A stretch of DNA of 64,000 nucleotides, taken from the NCBI RefSeq assembly GCF_900143005.1, contig NZ_FRCS01000021.1:1-64000 (forward strand), given 5' to 3'. A program made the translations under genes and the position numbers. Under the pieces are notes generated by a model that saw only the letters and a program-made list of their open reading frames with translations, ran no database searches and was not told where the DNA came from. Positions within the stretch are counted from its first letter, which is position 1. Every line of letters begins with the position of its first letter. The DNA comes from Cryptosporangium aurantiacum (GTDB taxonomy: Bacteria; Actinomycetota; Actinomycetes; Mycobacteriales; Cryptosporangiaceae). Shown here piece by piece: positions 1 to 6,794 of this stretch.

Positions 1-190
1 GACCCGCGTGGGCAGCCGCAGTGGGAGCGACGGACCGGGCGCCTGGACGCTACCCCGCCGGGCACCGTCCTACCGCCCATTGAATAAGTAGCCGCACAGA
101 GGGTAGGCCTGTGCGCGGCGCCGGTGTCGTGCCACAGAGAGCGCTCGGGTCAGAACACATCCCGTGGACATGGCGAGCACCTCTCACCCG

Positions 191-226
191 TTGACTCGTA
201 TGCCTATATAGGCATACGATTTTGCC
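191..226 (+). promoter_or_regulatory. Promoter with ArsR operator palindrome
   Basis: A perfect 24-base palindrome occupies 196-219 (core TATGCCTATATAGGCATA). It lies between a TTGACT -35-like box (191-196) and a TACGAT -10-like box (215-220). The predicted transcription start falls at about 226-227, on the ATG of the downstream regulator, so the mRNA is probably leaderless. A repressor on the palindrome would block RNA polymerase directly, as expected for ArsR autoregulation. The palindrome is seen; promoter and operator roles are inferred. Confidence 0.75.
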
Positions 227-562
227 ATGGCACGAGCAGCAACGACCACAGATGCGTTCAACGCGATCGCCGAACCCCGACGCCGCGACATCATCGAGTG
301 CCTCGCCCGGGGCGAGCTCGCCGTGGGCGGGTTGGTCGCTGCGCTCGGCCAGAGCCAGCCGCAGGTGTCCAAGCACCTACGGGTGCTCAGGGACGTCGGG
401 ATCGTGACCGTGCGGGATGCGGGCCGGCAACGCCTCTACCGGGTCAACGGAGCGGCGCTTCGGCCGGTGCACCAGTGGGCGTCGCAGTTCGAGCATCTGT
501 GGAACCAGCGCTTCGATCGGATGGACCAGGTGCTGGCCGAGATGCCGGACGACGACAGCTGA
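227..562 (+). CDS. ArsR-family winged-helix transcriptional repressor
   Basis: A 111-residue protein of typical ArsR size. A winged helix-turn-helix spans about residues 10-90: the EPRRRDIIECLARGE start, a recognition helix around SQPQVSKHLRVL (about 46-57) and a wing ending in RQRLYRVN. No CxC metal-binding motif is visible, so it is probably not a metal sensor. It belongs to the common ArsR subgroup partnered with an AHSA1/SRPBCC protein, and that partner gene follows 47 bases downstream. The ATG sits at the predicted transcription start after a 24-base palindrome, which suggests a leaderless, self-repressed operon. The ligand is unknown. Confidence 0.9.
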   Translation: MARAATTTDAFNAIAEPRRRDIIECLARGELAVGGLVAALGQSQPQVSKHLRVLRDVGIVTVRDAGRQRLYRVNGAALRPVHQWASQFEHLWNQRFDRMDQVLAEMPDDDS

Positions 563-609
563 CTCGTGCGGCCCGACCCACTCTCACTCACCACGACCGA
601 GGAGTGCGC

Positions 610-1125
610 ATGAGCGAGACCAAGAGTGCCGCCGAGATCACCCTGCCCACGGACGAGCAGATCCTCATCACCCGGTACTTCGCCGCGTCCCCGGCGCGCG
701 TCTTCCGGGTGTGGAGCACTCCCGAACTGGTGCGACAGTGGTGGAGCGGCGACCAGGGCGCCACGACCTCGGTGGAGATGGACTTCACGATCGGCGGCCG
801 CTGGCGCTACGTCATGGTTGCCGAGGACGGTTCGCAGGTCGCCTTCCACGGCCAGTACCTCGATATCGTTCCGGACCGCACGATCGTCTACACCGAGGTC
901 TTCGAGGCGCCCGGAGAGGTGCCGGGAGGTGCGCCCGACGGTGCGCCCGGCGAGGTGCCGACGAACACCGTGACGTTCGACCCCGACGGCGAGGGGACGT
1001 TGCTCCGGCTGCTGGTCCAGTGCCCCACCAAGGACCTCCGCGACATGATCATGAGCTCCGGTATGGAGGCGGGCGTGCAGGGACAGATGGATCTGATCGA
1101 GGAGCTGGCGGGATCCCACGCCTGA
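610..1125 (+). CDS. SRPBCC (AHSA1-like) domain protein
   Basis: A 171-residue protein with the START-like fold of the AHSA1 family. Hallmarks are the ITRYFAASPARVFRVWSTPELVRQWW segment near residues 18-40, the GGRWRYVM strand, and a C-terminal helix (GMEAGVQGQMDLIEEL). These proteins form a hydrophobic cavity for small lipophilic ligands, and some members modulate Hsp90. A low-complexity insertion rich in G, P and E (about residues 98-118, EAPGEVPGG... repeats) lengthens one loop. ATG 610 is chosen over the longer upstream frame because it follows a purine-rich stretch and matches the family N-terminus. It is cotranscribed with the preceding ArsR gene. Ligand and precise role are unknown. Confidence 0.88.
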   Translation: MSETKSAAEITLPTDEQILITRYFAASPARVFRVWSTPELVRQWWSGDQGATTSVEMDFTIGGRWRYVMVAEDGSQVAFHGQYLDIVPDRTIVYTEVFEAPGEVPGGAPDGAPGEVPTNTVTFDPDGEGTLLRLLVQCPTKDLRDMIMSSGMEAGVQGQMDLIEELAGSHA

Positions 1126-1256
1126 AGCGGCCCCGCGGATCAGCGGCGGGATACCTGATCAAGCCGCGCAGCGCCGACATGCACGCGGCGGCGTTGATCG
1201 CGGCGCCGGTTGGGTCAGGCGTGTGCGCGACACGCGCAGCTAGATACAACCTGTGA

Positions 1257-1272
1257 TCGAACGCATGTTCTA
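1257..1272 (+). promoter_or_regulatory. Possible LexA (SOS) box with adjacent -10
   Basis: The site CGAAC-GCAT-GTTCT (1258-1271) fits the actinobacterial LexA consensus CGAAC-N4-GTTC, with inverted GAAC/GTTC arms. It overlaps a TAGGCT -10-like hexamer (1271-1276). The first small ORF starts at 1287, only about 11 bases after that hexamer, so a leaderless or nearly leaderless transcript is possible. The match is visible; control by LexA is inferred. The rest of 1126-1286 shows no gene. Confidence 0.5.
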
Positions 1273-1286
1273 GGCTGCGTGGGTGG

Positions 1287-1403
1287 ATGGCGGATCGGTG
1301 GTCAGGCATGCGGACCTCGCTGCCTGCAACACTCACCGAGGCCCGCAACCAGCTGGCGCCAGGGCAGGAGTGGATCCGCGTCTTCCCGCCGACGGAGCGC
1401 TGA
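1287..1403 (+). CDS. Small ORF downstream of SOS-like box
   Basis: A 38-residue reading frame (MADRWSGMRTSLPATL..., ending QEWIRVFPPTER). I do not recognise a family. It is supported by its position just after a LexA-like box and -10 hexamer, by GC-biased third positions, and by a TGA-ATG junction with the next small frame. There is no signal peptide or membrane segment. With its length it could be a chance frame, so the call rests on context. Confidence 0.35.
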   Translation: MADRWSGMRTSLPATLTEARNQLAPGQEWIRVFPPTER

Positions 1404-1523
1404 ATGATCACCGGTGCCCAGCAACACTTGGTGGTCGAGGGGCGGCGTGGGGGTGCGGGGACGGGTTCGGTCAAGCTGTCCGAGGCAGAGACTCGGAGCA
1501 GGGCGCTGGTTCGCCGATTTTGA
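1404..1523 (+). CDS. Small ORF, second in tandem
   Basis: A 39-residue frame (MITGAQQHLVVEGRR..., ending SRALVRRF). Its ATG immediately follows the stop of the preceding 38-residue frame, suggesting translational coupling. It is basic and glycine-rich in the middle, with no recognisable domain. The next gene begins 19 bases downstream. I cannot assign a function and it may not be translated. Confidence 0.3.
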   Translation: MITGAQQHLVVEGRRGGAGTGSVKLSEAETRSRALVRRF

Positions 1524-1541
1524 CCGTTCGGGTGATCTGCC

Positions 1542-1901
1542 GTGGGCAAGCGCGATGGGAGCGACAAGTTGACTGAGGTCCGAGTCGAGTTACGCGGCGG
1601 CCCGGCCGGCTACACAACCGTGCCGGTCTACCGCGACAACCGTCACCAGCTTCCGGCGACGGTCGAGGTCGGGGTGACCGGCGGCATCCTCGAGTACAAG
1701 TTGACCAGCGCGGTCACCGATCCGGATGGTTATCCCATCTACCGGTGTCCGACGAACTGGCGGCTGGCGGTGCGCCCGGCTCAGCCAGTACCGACCGCCC
1801 CGCCCTCGCCCGCCTCGGTCGGCGCGCCGACCGAGGAGATCGATCCGCTCGACGCGCTGCTCGCCGAACTCGACGCGAAGGACGCAGAGGGCCGTCGCTG
1901 A
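1542..1901 (+). CDS. Hypothetical protein, proline/acidic C-terminus
   Basis: A 119-residue protein starting at GTG 1542. The first 80 residues look folded and strand-rich (TEVRVELRGGPAGYTTVPVY, then EVGVTGGILEYKLTSAVTDPDGYPIYRC). They are followed by a proline/alanine linker and an acidic C-terminal helix (EIDPLDALLAELDAKDAEG). There is one cysteine, no signal peptide and no membrane segment. The family is not recognised. It is third in a run of short frames behind the LexA-like box. A TTG (1569, ahead of TEVRVEL) is an alternative start. Confidence 0.55.
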   Translation: MGKRDGSDKLTEVRVELRGGPAGYTTVPVYRDNRHQLPATVEVGVTGGILEYKLTSAVTDPDGYPIYRCPTNWRLAVRPAQPVPTAPPSPASVGAPTEEIDPLDALLAELDAKDAEGRR

Positions 1902-2164
1902 ACCCTGGGCCCTCGCCGACCACTGGGCCCTCGCCCACGACGCAACCGGGCCACCTGGCCAATCCGCGCCGCCGACGCTACTGGCCGGTGCGCCATCGTC
2001 GCGGCGAAGGCGTCGTCCTGCGCCTGCGCGCCGACCTGGAGTGGCTGGACGCGTGCGAACGCACCTGGACCGAGGCCGCCCGAAAAACCGAGGCCGCCCG
2101 AAAAACCGAGGCCGCCCGAAAAACCGAGGCCGCCCGAGACCCAGGCCGCCCGAGAGACCCAGGC
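1902..2164 (+). other. Possible ORF remnant with EAARKT repeats
   Basis: No complete gene is seen here, but one frame reads like coding sequence. It is a basic stretch (RRRRYWPVRHRRGEG, near 1965-2005), then RADLEWLDACERTWTEAARKT and a helical repeat. The frame runs without a stop into the damaged ABC ATPase at 2165. A GTG at 1988 could start it. It may be a former small gene now fused by loss of its stop, or an N-terminal extension of the ATPase. The family is not recognised. Confidence 0.3.
2069..2137 (+). repeat. 18-base tandem repeat, 3.8 copies
   Basis: The unit ACCGAGGCCGCCCGAAAA is repeated exactly at 2069-2086, 2087-2104 and 2105-2122, with a partial copy to 2137. In the open frame it encodes a six-residue unit (TEAARK), which would form a charged, rigid alpha helix much like an EAAAK linker. 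Exact identity between copies implies recent slippage expansion. Confidence 0.9.
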
Positions 2165-2872
2165 ATGGCGAAAGGCGGAGAAGTGAGCGGATCGGTGGCG
2201 CTGCGCGCGCGAGGCCTCGCCAGGTGGTACGGCCGGGGAAACACGCTGGTCCGCGCGGTGGACGACGTCGATCTGGACGTGCCCGTCGGGGAGGCGCTCG
2301 CGATCGTGGGCCCGAGCGGTTGCGGGAGTCCACGCTGCTGCACCTGCTCGGCGGGCTGCAACGCCCCACCGGCGGGGAGGTATGGCTGGCCGACCACCGT
2401 CTCGACACGATGAGCGAACGGGCGCTGGCCCGGCTGCGGCGCGCCCACATCGGCTTTGTGTTCCAGTCGTTCCACCTGATGGACGATCTGACCGCAGTGG
2501 AGAACGTCGAGCTGGCCGCATTGCTGGCCGGCCGCCCCGCCGGGCGCGGCAGCGCGCGCTGCACCTGCTGGATCAGGTCGGGCTTGCCGACCGCGCCACG
2601 CACTTGCCGTCCGCGCTCTCCGGTGGTCAGCGGCAACGGGTCGCGATCGCCCGCGCACTGAGCAACGACCCGCTGGAGGTGCTGCGGCTGTTCGAGGAGA
2701 TCCGCGCGGGCGGGCAGACGCTCGTCGTCGTCACGCACGACGCCCGTATCGCCGCGGTCGCCGACCGGGTCGTCGCGATGCGCGACGGTGCGTCGCCGCC
2801 GACACCCGTCTCGCCGCCGCCCTGGCTCCGGTGCGCGCCGCGGACGGCGTCACCGGCCACAGCGGGGCTTGA
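2165..2872 (+). pseudogene. Broken ABC transporter ATP-binding protein (LolD/MacB type)
   Basis: Homology to MacB/LolD-type ATPases is clear but spread over three frames. The N-terminus ([21 protein letters not shown]) reads to Walker A, where the lysine codon has lost one base: GPSGCG is followed by AG (2327-2328) instead of AAG, then TCC. The second frame carries [18 protein letters not shown] and the Q-loop region [12 protein letters not shown] shift near 2545 restores [14 protein letters not shown], the [15 protein letters not shown] signature and the H-loop [11 protein letters not shown] further shift near 2790 leads to the probable stop at 2870-2872. Between IARALSNDP and [10 protein letters not shown] the Walker B/D-loop (about 16 residues) is missing. 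No permease gene remains alongside. It is almost certainly non-functional. Confidence 0.85.
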
Positions 2873-2985
2873 CCTCCCCTCGGATCCGGCCGTCCGCTGG
2901 GCATCGATTTCCCAGGTCGCGGACCCGGGGCCGGGATGATCTACTCGGCGGGCCAGGTCGATCTGGCGGCGAAGGCGGTCACGGC

Positions 2986-4317
2986 ATGGCAAGCAAGCCC
3001 GAGGAGGCTGTCGCGAAATCTGACGAGCGCGCCCGATTCTCCGCTCTGCTCGAGGACAGCGCAGAGGATCTGTACGACAACGCACCCTGCGGCTACCTGT
3101 CGACGCTGCTGGACGGGCGGATCGCCAAGGTCAACGCCACGCTGCTGCGGTGGCTCGGCTACACCCGGGACGAGTTGGTCGGGCGCCGCGGATTCGCCGA
3201 CCTGCTGACCATCGGCGGCCGGATGTTCAACGAGACGCACGTGGCACCGCTGCTACAGATGCAGGGTCAGGTCAACGGCATCGCTCTGGAGCTGCAGACC
3301 GCCGACGGCGACCGGCTGCCGGTGCTGGTCACCTCCGTGGTCAAGACCGGCGGTGACGGGCAGCCGCTGCTGATCCGGACCACCATCGTCGACGCCCGTG
3401 ATCGGCGCGCGTACGAGGTCGAGCTCTTGCGCGCCAGCCAGGCCGCACAGGCGGCCCAGGAGCAGGCCGAAGCAGCGCAGGCGAAGGCCGAAGCGGCGCA
3501 GGCGCGAGCGGAAGCCGCGCAGGCGGCCGTCGAGGCCGAACGGGCCCGGCTGGCCGAACTCGCCGCCACACTTCAGAAGACCCTGCTGCCGCCGACGCTG
3601 ATCCCGGTTCCCGGCCTGGACGTCGCCGCGGCCTATCACGCGGCATCCGTGGAGGAGGTCGGCGGCGACTTCTACGACTTGTTTCCCCTGGCCGAGGGCC
3701 AGTGGGGGCTCTTTCTGGGCGACGTGTGCGGCAAGGGTGCCCAAGCCGCCGCGATCACGTCCCTGGCCCGGTACACGCTGCGGGCCGCCGCGGTCTACGA
3801 CAACGATCCGGCCACGGTCCTGCGCAACCTCAACACTGTGCTCCGCTACGACCATCAGGGGCGGGTGCCACAGTTCTGCACGGTGGTGTTCGGCATCCTC
3901 ACCCCGGCCGGAGCCGACGGGACGTTCTCGCTCACGCTGGCCGCCGGAGGCCACCCGCCAGCGCTGCTGATGCGCGCGGATGGCACCGCCCAGGCTCTGC
4001 ACACCCCCGGTGGTCAGCTGATCGGCGTCCTGGCCGACCCGCAAATCGTCACCACGACCGTACGGCTGGCCCCGGGGGACACCCTCCTGCTCTACACCGA
4101 CGGCCTCACCGAGGCCCACACCGCTCGGGCCGGCGCCCACCGCTACGGCGAGGCAGCGCTCCTGGACTTCGCCATCTCCCTGGCACCGACCACCGCGACG
4201 GACGCCGTCGACGCGGTGACCACGCTGCTCGACGTTCTCGGGGACGGCGTCGACGACGACACCGCCCTCCTCGCGTTGAGCGTGCCCGCCCGGGAAACCG
4301 AAGCGCGGCACCCGTGA
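2986..4317 (+). CDS. PAS domain / PP2C-type (SpoIIE/RsbU) serine phosphatase
   Basis: A 443-residue protein. A PAS sensor covers about residues 25-140 (NAPCGYLSTLLDGRIAKVNATLLRWLGYTRDELVGR). An Ala/Glu/Gln-rich coiled coil follows (about 150-195) with heptad copies of EAAQAKA/EAAQARA. The phosphatase domain (about 200-435) has metal-binding aspartates in GGDFYD (226-231), GDVCGKGA (about 245-252), LYTDGLTEA (about 370) and DDDTALL (about 424). Such enzymes dephosphorylate STAS anti-sigma antagonists in partner-switching control of stress sigma factors. The next gene encodes just such a STAS protein and overlaps by four bases, so the two probably act together. No anti-sigma kinase is present nearby. 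ATG 2986 is chosen at the start of the folded region; upstream in-frame sequence is low-complexity. Confidence 0.92.
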   Translation: MASKPEEAVAKSDERARFSALLEDSAEDLYDNAPCGYLSTLLDGRIAKVNATLLRWLGYTRDELVGRRGFADLLTIGGRMFNETHVAPLLQMQGQVNGIALELQTADGDRLPVLVTSVVKTGGDGQPLLIRTTIVDARDRRAYEVELLRASQAAQAAQEQAEAAQAKAEAAQARAEAAQAAVEAERARLAELAATLQKTLLPPTLIPVPGLDVAAAYHAASVEEVGGDFYDLFPLAEGQWGLFLGDVCGKGAQAAAITSLARYTLRAAAVYDNDPATVLRNLNTVLRYDHQGRVPQFCTVVFGILTPAGADGTFSLTLAAGGHPPALLMRADGTAQALHTPGGQLIGVLADPQIVTTTVRLAPGDTLLLYTDGLTEAHTARAGAHRYGEAALLDFAISLAPTTATDAVDAVTTLLDVLGDGVDDDTALLALSVPARETEARHP

Positions 4318-4685
4318 AGGCCCACCTCACGACCGATACCCGCACCACCACGGCCGGCCCCGTGCTGAGCCTCGCCGGGGAGCTCGATCACGCGACCGCT
4401 CCGCAGGTCCACGCCGCGCTCCTGGAGTTGCGGCTCACCGATGGCCAGCAACTGACGATCGACATGAGCGGGGTGACCTTCTGCGACTCCTCCGGCATCG
4501 GCTCACTCCTCGCGGCGCACGCCTACGCCGCGCAGGCCCACGGTGTCTTCGTCCTGTCCGCGGTGCCCGCACGCACCCGCTACCTGCTCGGCGTCGTCGG
4601 CCTCGACCTGGTCCTCCCGATGTTCCCCACCGCCGACGAGGCCCTCGACGCGTGGAGCGGCGACGGCGACTCCCCACCGCTGTAG
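4314..4685 (+). CDS. STAS-domain anti-sigma factor antagonist
   Basis: A 123-residue single STAS domain of SpoIIAA/RsbV type. The phosphorylatable serine lies in the motif DMSGVTFCDSSGIGSLL (Ser59/Ser60). It begins with GTG overlapping the stop of the upstream PP2C phosphatase (GTGA), a strong sign of translational coupling. In partner switching the unphosphorylated STAS protein binds an anti-sigma kinase and frees the sigma factor; the adjacent phosphatase would activate it. The cognate kinase and sigma factor are not in this cluster. It is cytoplasmic, of normal length and apparently intact. Confidence 0.92.
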   Translation: MKAHLTTDTRTTTAGPVLSLAGELDHATAPQVHAALLELRLTDGQQLTIDMSGVTFCDSSGIGSLLAAHAYAAQAHGVFVLSAVPARTRYLLGVVGLDLVLPMFPTADEALDAWSGDGDSPPL

Positions 4686-4712
4686 CCGGTCGGACCGGCG
4701 CACGCGCTCCGG

Positions 4713-5368
4713 GTGGTGTTCCTGGCGCCGGCGGTCCTCGGCCTGGTACTCGCCGCCCGGCGTAACCTGCCCGTCGACCACCGGCTGCGGTTCGCGGTCG
4801 GGGCGTGGGCCGGCCTCGCGGTTCTCGCGAACGGCGCGCTCTGGTACGGCATCTGCTCGGTGGTCTCGGCTACTCCGCGACGCTGCTGCCGTGGCGCAGC
4901 GGCGGCTACTACCCCGCGCCGGCGGTCTACCTGGTCACCGTCGCGGTCATCCTCATACTCAGTCGGTTCACGGAGATCAGCGCCGTCCGACGCAGGATGG
5001 GCCTGGCGCTGTCGGCGCTCGCAACCGGGTTGTTCCTGCTCTCACCGGCGCACAGCGGAGCCCGCGAGATGCTCAACGTCGCCCAGTTGCGCGACTGCCT
5101 GCTGACGCTGCCCTCGGACTCGGTGATCGGCTACGACCAGCCCGAGGGTGCGATCCGGCTGGAGCAGATCGTGAAGTTCCACGATCCCGCGTGGCACGGC
5201 ACCGTCGCCCGGATCGGCCCCGGCGACCCATGAGGCGTGCACAACTATGTGCCGGTCCATCAGCTCGACTACTACATCCGCACCAACGGGCTCGACGTGG
5301 ACGACGACTTCAAAGGCGAGGTCGTCTGCAAGACCTCCAAGTCCGAAGTGATGATGGTCGACCGCTGA
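4713..5368 (+). pseudogene. Disrupted integral membrane protein
   Basis: A membrane protein is recoverable only by joining frames. The first part (from GTG 4713) has two hydrophobic segments (VVFLAPAVLGLVLAARR, FAVGAWAGLAVLANGALWYG). At about 4860-4866 the frame shifts to GLGYSATLLPWRSGGYYPAPAVYLVTVAVILILS and a further hydrophobic helix. A TGA at 5231-5233 then interrupts the frame, yet the same frame continues sensibly (GVHNYVPVHQLDYYIRTNG...) to the natural-looking stop at 5366-5368. One frameshift plus one nonsense codon therefore separate it from an intact gene. The N-terminus may also be lost. The family is not recognised. Confidence 0.65.
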
Positions 5369-5373
5369 GGCCT

Positions 5374-5952
5374 TCAGATCCTTCGCCCCCGGTTGGTCAG
5401 GCTGGTGAGATGAAGGTCGAGGACGCTGACCGCCCAGTCGGTGCTCTCGTGCGGTTCTTGCCGGACGATGTGCAGCGCGAGACCGTCCGTCAGCGCGTGT
5501 AGGCGCTGCGCCTCCACCGTCCGCTCGGCGAGTGGGACGTACCGCGTCACCACCTGCTCGCAGATGTCGCGGATGGCCTGATGGACCGCGTGGTGAATGG
5601 TCCGCAGCGATGGGTCGGTCATCGCCGCGGTGCCCAGCGCTAGGCCGACCTCCATCTCCAGGCGCCGCGTCTCGTCGAGTGGCAGCAGTTCCATCAGCGC
5701 TGCCGTGGCCCAGCCGTCGCCAGGGGGGATTGCGGCCACCCGGGCGGCTAGGCGCTCGACGACCAGCTCGAAAGCCCGCGCGCGCACGCTCGCCTGCGTC
5801 GGGAAGGTGTAGCGCAGCGAACTGGCAGGCAGTCCTGCTTCGGCGGCGATCTTGCGCACCGATAGAGCCGGTATGCCGTCGCGCACCAGCACTCTCCAGG
5901 CGGCTTCGGAAACCACGCGGTTGCGTTCGTCGGCGTCGAGAGTGCGAGGCAT
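5374..5952 (-). CDS. TetR-family transcriptional regulator (next to SMR exporters)
   Basis: A 192-residue TetR regulator. The helix-turn-helix is at about residues 10-55 (GIPALSVRKIAAEAGLPASSLRYTFPTQASVRARAFE), followed by a ligand-binding helical domain. ATG 5952 gives the usual TetR N-terminus (MPRTLDADERNRVV); longer in-frame starts exist up to 6006 but run into the operator region. It is divergent from the paired SMR exporters, with two 20-base operator-like repeats between them. By analogy with QacR-like regulators it likely represses the exporters and itself until a cationic ligand binds. Its 3' end lies only five bases from the end of the broken membrane protein. Confidence 0.88.
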   Translation of the reverse strand: MPRTLDADERNRVVSEAAWRVLVRDGIPALSVRKIAAEAGLPASSLRYTFPTQASVRARAFELVVERLAARVAAIPPGDGWATAALMELLPLDETRRLEMEVGLALGTAAMTDPSLRTIHHAVHQAIRDICEQVVTRYVPLAERTVEAQRLHALTDGLALHIVRQEPHESTDWAVSVLDLHLTSLTNRGRRI

Positions 5953-5964
5953 GCCACACATTCT

Positions 5965-6019
5965 CGCACGACTGTGCGGAAACGTGCTATACCTGTTTTG
6001 GCACACTCGTACGGAAACG
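5965..6019. promoter_or_regulatory. Twin operator-like repeats between TetR and SMR genes
   Basis: Two direct 20-base repeats, 5965-5984 and 6000-6019, match at 14 of 20 positions and end in the shared CGGAAACG. The first contains an inverted repeat CGCAC-GACT-GTGCG (5965-5978). They are offset by 35 bases and flank an AT-richer segment (CTATACCTGTTTTG) that can hold a -10 box. The layout suits two TetR dimers controlling both divergent genes. Confidence 0.6.
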
Positions 6020-6035
6020 GTAGGAGAGGTTCACG

Positions 6036-6350
6036 ATGGCGTGGCTGGTGTTGATCGGGTCAGGGGTATTGGAGGCCGTCTGGGCGACCGCGATCGGTGA
6101 CTCGAAGGGTTTCCGGCGGCGTGGCCCGACCGTGGTTTTTGTTGTTGCTCTGGTGCTGAGCATGGCCGGCCTGGCCTACGCGATGAACTCGGTGCCGACC
6201 GGCACTGCGTACTCCGTGTGGGTCGGGATTGGCGCGGTGCTGACGCTCCTGATCGCGGTCGCTCGTAGGACCGAGACCCTCACTCTCGTGCGCGCAGCCC
6301 TTCTCGTCGGCTTGATCGGCTGCGTCGTCGGACTCAAGGCGGTGGCATGA
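6036..6350 (+). CDS. SMR-family transporter, Gdx/SugE-like subunit 1
   Basis: A 104-residue, four-helix small multidrug resistance protein. It carries the proton/substrate-binding Glu13 in SGVLEAVWATA with Trp16, the pairing typical of Gdx (SugE) guanidinium exporters, and the helix-3 motif VPTGTAYSVWVGIGAV. It sits in the cytoplasmic membrane and exchanges protons for small cations. The stop overlaps the start of a second SMR gene by four bases, so the two probably form a paired (hetero-oligomeric) transporter as in EbrAB or YkkCD. Control is probably by the divergent TetR. Good RBS (GGAGAGG) before ATG 6036. No guanidine riboswitch is apparent in the short leader. Confidence 0.92.
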   Translation: MAWLVLIGSGVLEAVWATAIGDSKGFRRRGPTVVFVVALVLSMAGLAYAMNSVPTGTAYSVWVGIGAVLTLLIAVARRTETLTLVRAALLVGLIGCVVGLKAVA

Positions 6351-6715
6351 TGCCGTGGATCGTGCTGTTCATCAGTGCCGCACTCGAAGCGGTCTGGGCT
6401 ACGGCCCTGGGCGCCAGCGACGGCTTCAGCAAGGCCACACCCACCATCATTTTCTTCGCGACGCTGGCTCTCAGCATGGCGACCCTGGCCTACGTGGCCA
6501 AGCACATCCCGATGAGCGTCGCCTACGCGATCTGGAGCGGCGCCGGCGCTGCGCTGACGGTCGCATGGGCCATGGCGACCGGCCACGAGACCGCCAGCCC
6601 GCTCAAGCTCGTCTTTCTGATCGGCATCATCGGCTGCATCGTGGGGCTCAAGCTGCTCAAGCCGCACCCGGTGAAGGCCCCCGCCGACGCCGAGGCCAGC
6701 ACCACCGCGGCCTAG
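6347..6715 (+). CDS. SMR-family transporter, Gdx/SugE-like subunit 2
   Basis: A 122-residue second SMR subunit, starting within the stop of subunit 1 (ATGA overlap). It has four hydrophobic helices, Glu14 and Trp17 in SAALEAVWATALG, the SDGFSKATPT loop seen in SugE proteins, and IPMSVAYAIWSGAGAALT in helix 3. A soluble tail of about 17 residues (KAPADAEASTTAA) extends beyond helix 4, which its partner lacks. Paired SMRs with unequal loops or tails often insert in opposite orientations, so this may set membrane topology. Substrates are likely guanidinium-type or quaternary cations (inferred). Confidence 0.92.
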   Translation: MMPWIVLFISAALEAVWATALGASDGFSKATPTIIFFATLALSMATLAYVAKHIPMSVAYAIWSGAGAALTVAWAMATGHETASPLKLVFLIGIIGCIVGLKLLKPHPVKAPADAEASTTAA

Positions 6716-6794
6716 CGGTGGTGCGCGACGGCGGGGGCTTGCCCGGGCAATTGGGCTTGAACCTCCACCTACTGGAGAGAGCAAGCTGATCGGC

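Noticed and set aside
2069-2137. CRISPR-like tandem repeats
   Set aside because: Copies are contiguous with no spacers and there are no cas genes. It is a coding microsatellite.
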